DNA from: Chthoniobacterales bacterium
Lineage (GTDB): Bacteria > Verrucomicrobiota > Verrucomicrobiia > Chthoniobacterales > JACTMZ01
Assembly: GCA_018883245.1 (NCBI GenBank)
Contig: VEQL01000002.1
Span: 92,960-156,959, forward strand
Direction: 5' to 3'
Length of the DNA stretch: 64,000 bases
The notes beneath the pieces were generated by a model, which was given only the letters and a program-made list of their open reading frames with translations, made no database searches and was not told the origin of the DNA. Below, in pieces: positions 61,779 through 64,000 of the stretch; positions within the stretch are counted from its first letter, which is position 1; each line of letters begins with the position of its first letter. The position numbers and the translations under genes are program-made.

Positions 61779-63884
61779 ATGCCCGCCACCTACTCCGATA
61801 TCACCACGCCGGCAGGCGCGCAGCAGCACGAGCGCGCCGAAATCCTGCAGCTCACATTCCAGCGCTACAAATACATGCTGCAAAACTGGTGGTGGATCCC
61901 GCTCCTCACCACCGCCATCGGCCTCGGCCTGCAGGCATGGATGGTGCTCAGCGCGCCCCCGCAATACCAGTCCAACGGACGTCTCATGGTGTCCGGCAAA
62001 ATCGCCTTGCCCGAAGGCGCCGTTTACAACGAGGAGGCAGCCAACTTTTTCGGCACGCAACTGGAATTGCTGCAGAGCAGCGAAGTCGCCCGCCGCGCCG
62101 ATGCCCGCGTGATGGCGCTCAATCCGAACTTGGAAAAAGTCCCGGTCAAACTCTTCGCCAGCATTTTGCCGAAGACCTCGATTTTCGCCGTCTCGGCGCA
62201 AGGACTGCAGCCCCAGCAGACCAAAGCCTACCTCGACGCGGTGATGGACGAATACATCGCTTACCGCAAATCAATGCGCTCGGACAAATCAGACGTCACA
62301 TTGAGCGCCATCACCGACCAAGTCGTGGATTTGGAGAAAAATTTGCGCAAAGCCGAGGACGAGCTGCTCAACTGGCAGAAGGAAAACAACGTCGTTTTTC
62401 TCCAGGAGGAAGGCAACAGCGCAGGAACATACCTCGCGCAACTCAACCGGCAACTTGCCAATCTCAACACCGAATATCAGCTGCTCGAGACGCTCTCGCT
62501 CGAACAAAACCTCGAGCGCCAGAACAGGGTGGAAGCCATGGCCAAAAACGAGCCCGAGAGCATGAACTCGATCATGCGCGGATTCGGACCGGCGGCCGAC
62601 TACCTCAAGGCCCGCCAGGAACTCCAGCTTCTGCGCGCGCAACTTGTCGAAATGGGGGTCAATTTGAAGCCCCGCCACCCGAAAATGGCGGAGCTGAGCC
62701 AGCGCATAGCCATGCAAGAACGGCTCATGGAAATTTTCCAGGGACAAACCAAAGAGCAATTTGCTTCGCAGATGGACTCTCTCCGCGTTCAGATCAAAAA
62801 CATCCAGGCATCGGTCAAAGAGTGGGAGGTCAAGGCCCTCGATCTCAGCCGCCGTCTTGGCGAATACGAGCGCCTCAAGAGCAAGGTCGAGCGACTCAAG
62901 GGCCTTTACGAGAAGCTGCTTGCCAGCGTTCAGAGTGTCGATGTGAACCGCAACATCGACCAGGACGTCGTGATGGTGATGGAATACGGCACGCCGCCAT
63001 CGGTCGTGCGACCCGATCTCGGCCGCGCCTTGCTCATGGGCGGTCTGGGAGGCTTTGCGGTGGGACTCGGCATTCTTCTGCTCATCGGGAAGCTCGACGA
63101 CCGCTACATTTCCGTCTCGGAACTCGAGGCCCACTCCGAGCTTGATGTCGTCGGCCTTATCCCGCGACTCAAAGCCTCGGAAATGCAAGTGCTCGAGACC
63201 AACGACAAGCGCCACATTCTCGTCGAGTCGTTCCGCAACATCCGGTCCAGTATCCTTTTCATGCCGGCGGGCGACTACAACCCGAAGAGTTTTCTCGTCA
63301 GCAGCGCCATCCCGGGCGAGGGGAAATCCACGCTGGCGATGGATCTTGCCGTCACTATGGCGCTCGCAGGGTCGAAGACATTGCTGGTCGATGCGGACCT
63401 TCGTCGAGGCCGCCTCAATCGCCACTTTGCCGTGCAGAGCGAGCCGGGTTTGGCCGAGATACTCAAGGAGCAATCGACTTACGAAAAGGCTGTCGTGTCC
63501 ACTCAGATCCCGAATCTCTCCTTCATCCCGCGTGGAAAGGCCCTCGCGGCGGGAACCGAACCCGTGCCCAGCGCAAACTTCTCCAAGCTCGTGTCGCAAC
63601 TCCACGACCGCTACGACTACATCATCATCGACAGCTGTCCGGTTCTGGCAGCCGACGACTCCAGTGCCATGGCGCCTCTGGTTGATGCCGTCTTTTTTGT
63701 GGTCCGCGCACGCTTCACCTCCGCGCGACTGTTCATCCGCTCCCTCAAGCTCCTGGCCGTGCGCGGTGTCAATGTCCGCGGCCTGATCTACAACTGCGCC
63801 GAGATGGGAAGCTCCGACTACCCGTATTACCAATACAAGGAATACCATCGCACTACCACCGCACCGACGGTGGCAAAAACTTGA
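61779..63884 (+). CDS. Wzz/Wzc-type chain-length regulator with tyrosine autokinase domain
   Basis: A 701-residue protein. The N-terminal Wzz-like part has two membrane helices (about 40-60 and 415-435) and a long periplasmic coiled coil between them. The cytoplasmic BY-kinase part has Walker A AIPGEGKST, Walker A-prime LLVDADLRRGR and Walker B IIIDSCPVL. A tyrosine cluster at the C-terminus (Tyr681, 683, 684, 686, 689) is the autophosphorylation tail. It controls polymer length and export with the Wza-like protein. The gap to the Wza-like gene is 4 bp. Confidence 0.93.
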   Translation: MPATYSDITTPAGAQQHERAEILQLTFQRYKYMLQNWWWIPLLTTAIGLGLQAWMVLSAPPQYQSNGRLMVSGKIALPEGAVYNEEAANFFGTQLELLQSSEVARRADARVMALNPNLEKVPVKLFASILPKTSIFAVSAQGLQPQQTKAYLDAVMDEYIAYRKSMRSDKSDVTLSAITDQVVDLEKNLRKAEDELLNWQKENNVVFLQEEGNSAGTYLAQLNRQLANLNTEYQLLETLSLEQNLERQNRVEAMAKNEPESMNSIMRGFGPAADYLKARQELQLLRAQLVEMGVNLKPRHPKMAELSQRIAMQERLMEIFQGQTKEQFASQMDSLRVQIKNIQASVKEWEVKALDLSRRLGEYERLKSKVERLKGLYEKLLASVQSVDVNRNIDQDVVMVMEYGTPPSVVRPDLGRALLMGGLGGFAVGLGILLLIGKLDDRYISVSELEAHSELDVVGLIPRLKASEMQVLETNDKRHILVESFRNIRSSILFMPAGDYNPKSFLVSSAIPGEGKSTLAMDLAVTMALAGSKTLLVDADLRRGRLNRHFAVQSEPGLAEILKEQSTYEKAVVSTQIPNLSFIPRGKALAAGTEPVPSANFSKLVSQLHDRYDYIIIDSCPVLAADDSSAMAPLVDAVFFVVRARFTSARLFIRSLKLLAVRGVNVRGLIYNCAEMGSSDYPYYQYKEYHRTTTAPTVAKT

Positions 63885-63908
63885 TCCGCAGGCCGCGCCG
63901 CGTAGTAT
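63881..63908 (+). promoter_or_regulatory. Candidate promoter of the tRNA-Phe gene
   Basis: TTGATC (63881-63886) and TAGTAT (63903-63908) are separated by 16 bp and lie about 15 bp before the tRNA. Each hexamer matches four of six consensus bases. The site overlaps the Wzc stop codon. Pattern match only. Confidence 0.25.
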
Positions 63909-63923
63909 CAAATTTTCGACAAC

Positions 63924-63996
63924 GGCTAGGTAGCTCAGTTGGCAGAGCAGAGGACTGAAAATCCTCGTGTCGGGGGTTCGATTCCCTCCCTAGCCA
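63924..63996 (+). tRNA. tRNA-Phe (GAA)
   Basis: A complete cloverleaf: acceptor GGCTAGG pairs with CCTAGCC, D-arm GCTC/GAGC, and anticodon stem GAGGA/TCCTC with loop CTGAAAA giving anticodon GAA. The T-arm is GGGGG-TTCGATT-CCCTC with one G-U pair. The discriminator is A96 and is followed by CCT, so the 3-prime CCA is not encoded and must be added post-transcriptionally. The gene ends 4 bases before the window edge. Confidence 0.97.
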
Positions 63997-64000
63997 CCTC

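Overview
The window is about 64 kb of GC-rich, tightly packed bacterial chromosome. It most likely comes from a Verrucomicrobiota genome (Chthoniobacter/Spartobacteria-like). The strongest taxonomic clue is a Verru_Chthon-type pseudopilin cassette at 10.5-15.5 kb. Supporting clues are a DUF1800/DUF1501 pair, a TolQ relative followed by two ExbD proteins, System II cytochrome c maturation genes and Gram-negative envelope genes. Taxonomy is inferred from gene content only. No CRISPR array, insertion sequence, phage gene or rRNA was seen, and no gene-free stretch exceeds 300 bases.

Layout. 0-2.8 kb (minus): TPR protein, TolQ/ExbB with a C-terminal zinc ribbon, two ExbDs and the start of a further gene, forming an energised envelope complex. 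2.8-7.5 kb (plus): PpiD-like chaperone, metG, lipid A-type acyltransferase, lipoprotein. 7.5-9.9 kb (minus): HerA-like ATPase. 10.0-16.3 kb (plus): GspG-like pseudopilin, then Verru_Chthon-type D, B, C and A and a secreted protein with an internal duplication. 16.4-17.0 kb (minus): another GspG-like pseudopilin. 17.1-20.3 kb: small membrane protein, DUF1800, DUF1501. 20.4-24.4 kb: sugar-catabolism group (KDPG aldolase, ThuA-like, sugar isomerase, Gfo/Idh oxidoreductase). 24.5-25.2 kb (minus): aroK and a cold-shock protein. 25.4-28.0 kb: Sua5 and murJ.

28.0-33.8 kb (minus): a long, partly overlapping run of tmk, holB, proB, ABC-2 permease, TPR protein, phosphoesterase and GT9 glycosyltransferase. 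33.8-37.8 kb (plus): 2-hydroxyacid dehydrogenase, EVE protein, secreted GH13 amylase, PAP2 phosphatase. 37.8-41.2 kb (minus): two GspE/PilB ATPases. 41.3-43.1 kb (plus): adk, a zinc-ribbon protein, fmt. 43.1-52.4 kb: a channel-like 2TM protein (minus) divergent from a 2.8-thousand-residue secreted protein that combines GH13, thrombospondin type 3 repeats and a GH57-like domain. A perfect 16-bp palindrome lies between them. 52.4-56.6 kb (minus): polysaccharide deacetylase, ccsA-like and resB-like genes. 56.8-59.6 kb (plus): lysS and an MFS transporter. 59.8-63.9 kb (plus): outer-membrane beta-barrel, Wza-like and Wzc-like exopolysaccharide export genes, then tRNA-Phe(GAA).

Two themes stand out. 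The first is type II secretion/type IV pilus-like machinery split between 10-17 kb (pseudopilins) and 37.8-41.2 kb (ATPases), with no prepilin peptidase, inner-membrane platform protein or secretin visible here. The second is alpha-glucan and polysaccharide handling: two secreted GH13 proteins, a GH57-like domain, a NodB deacetylase and an exopolysaccharide export operon. The best candidates for something undescribed are the giant GH13-GH57 polyprotein with its palindromic operator-like site, and the pseudopilin cassette with its extra secreted member.
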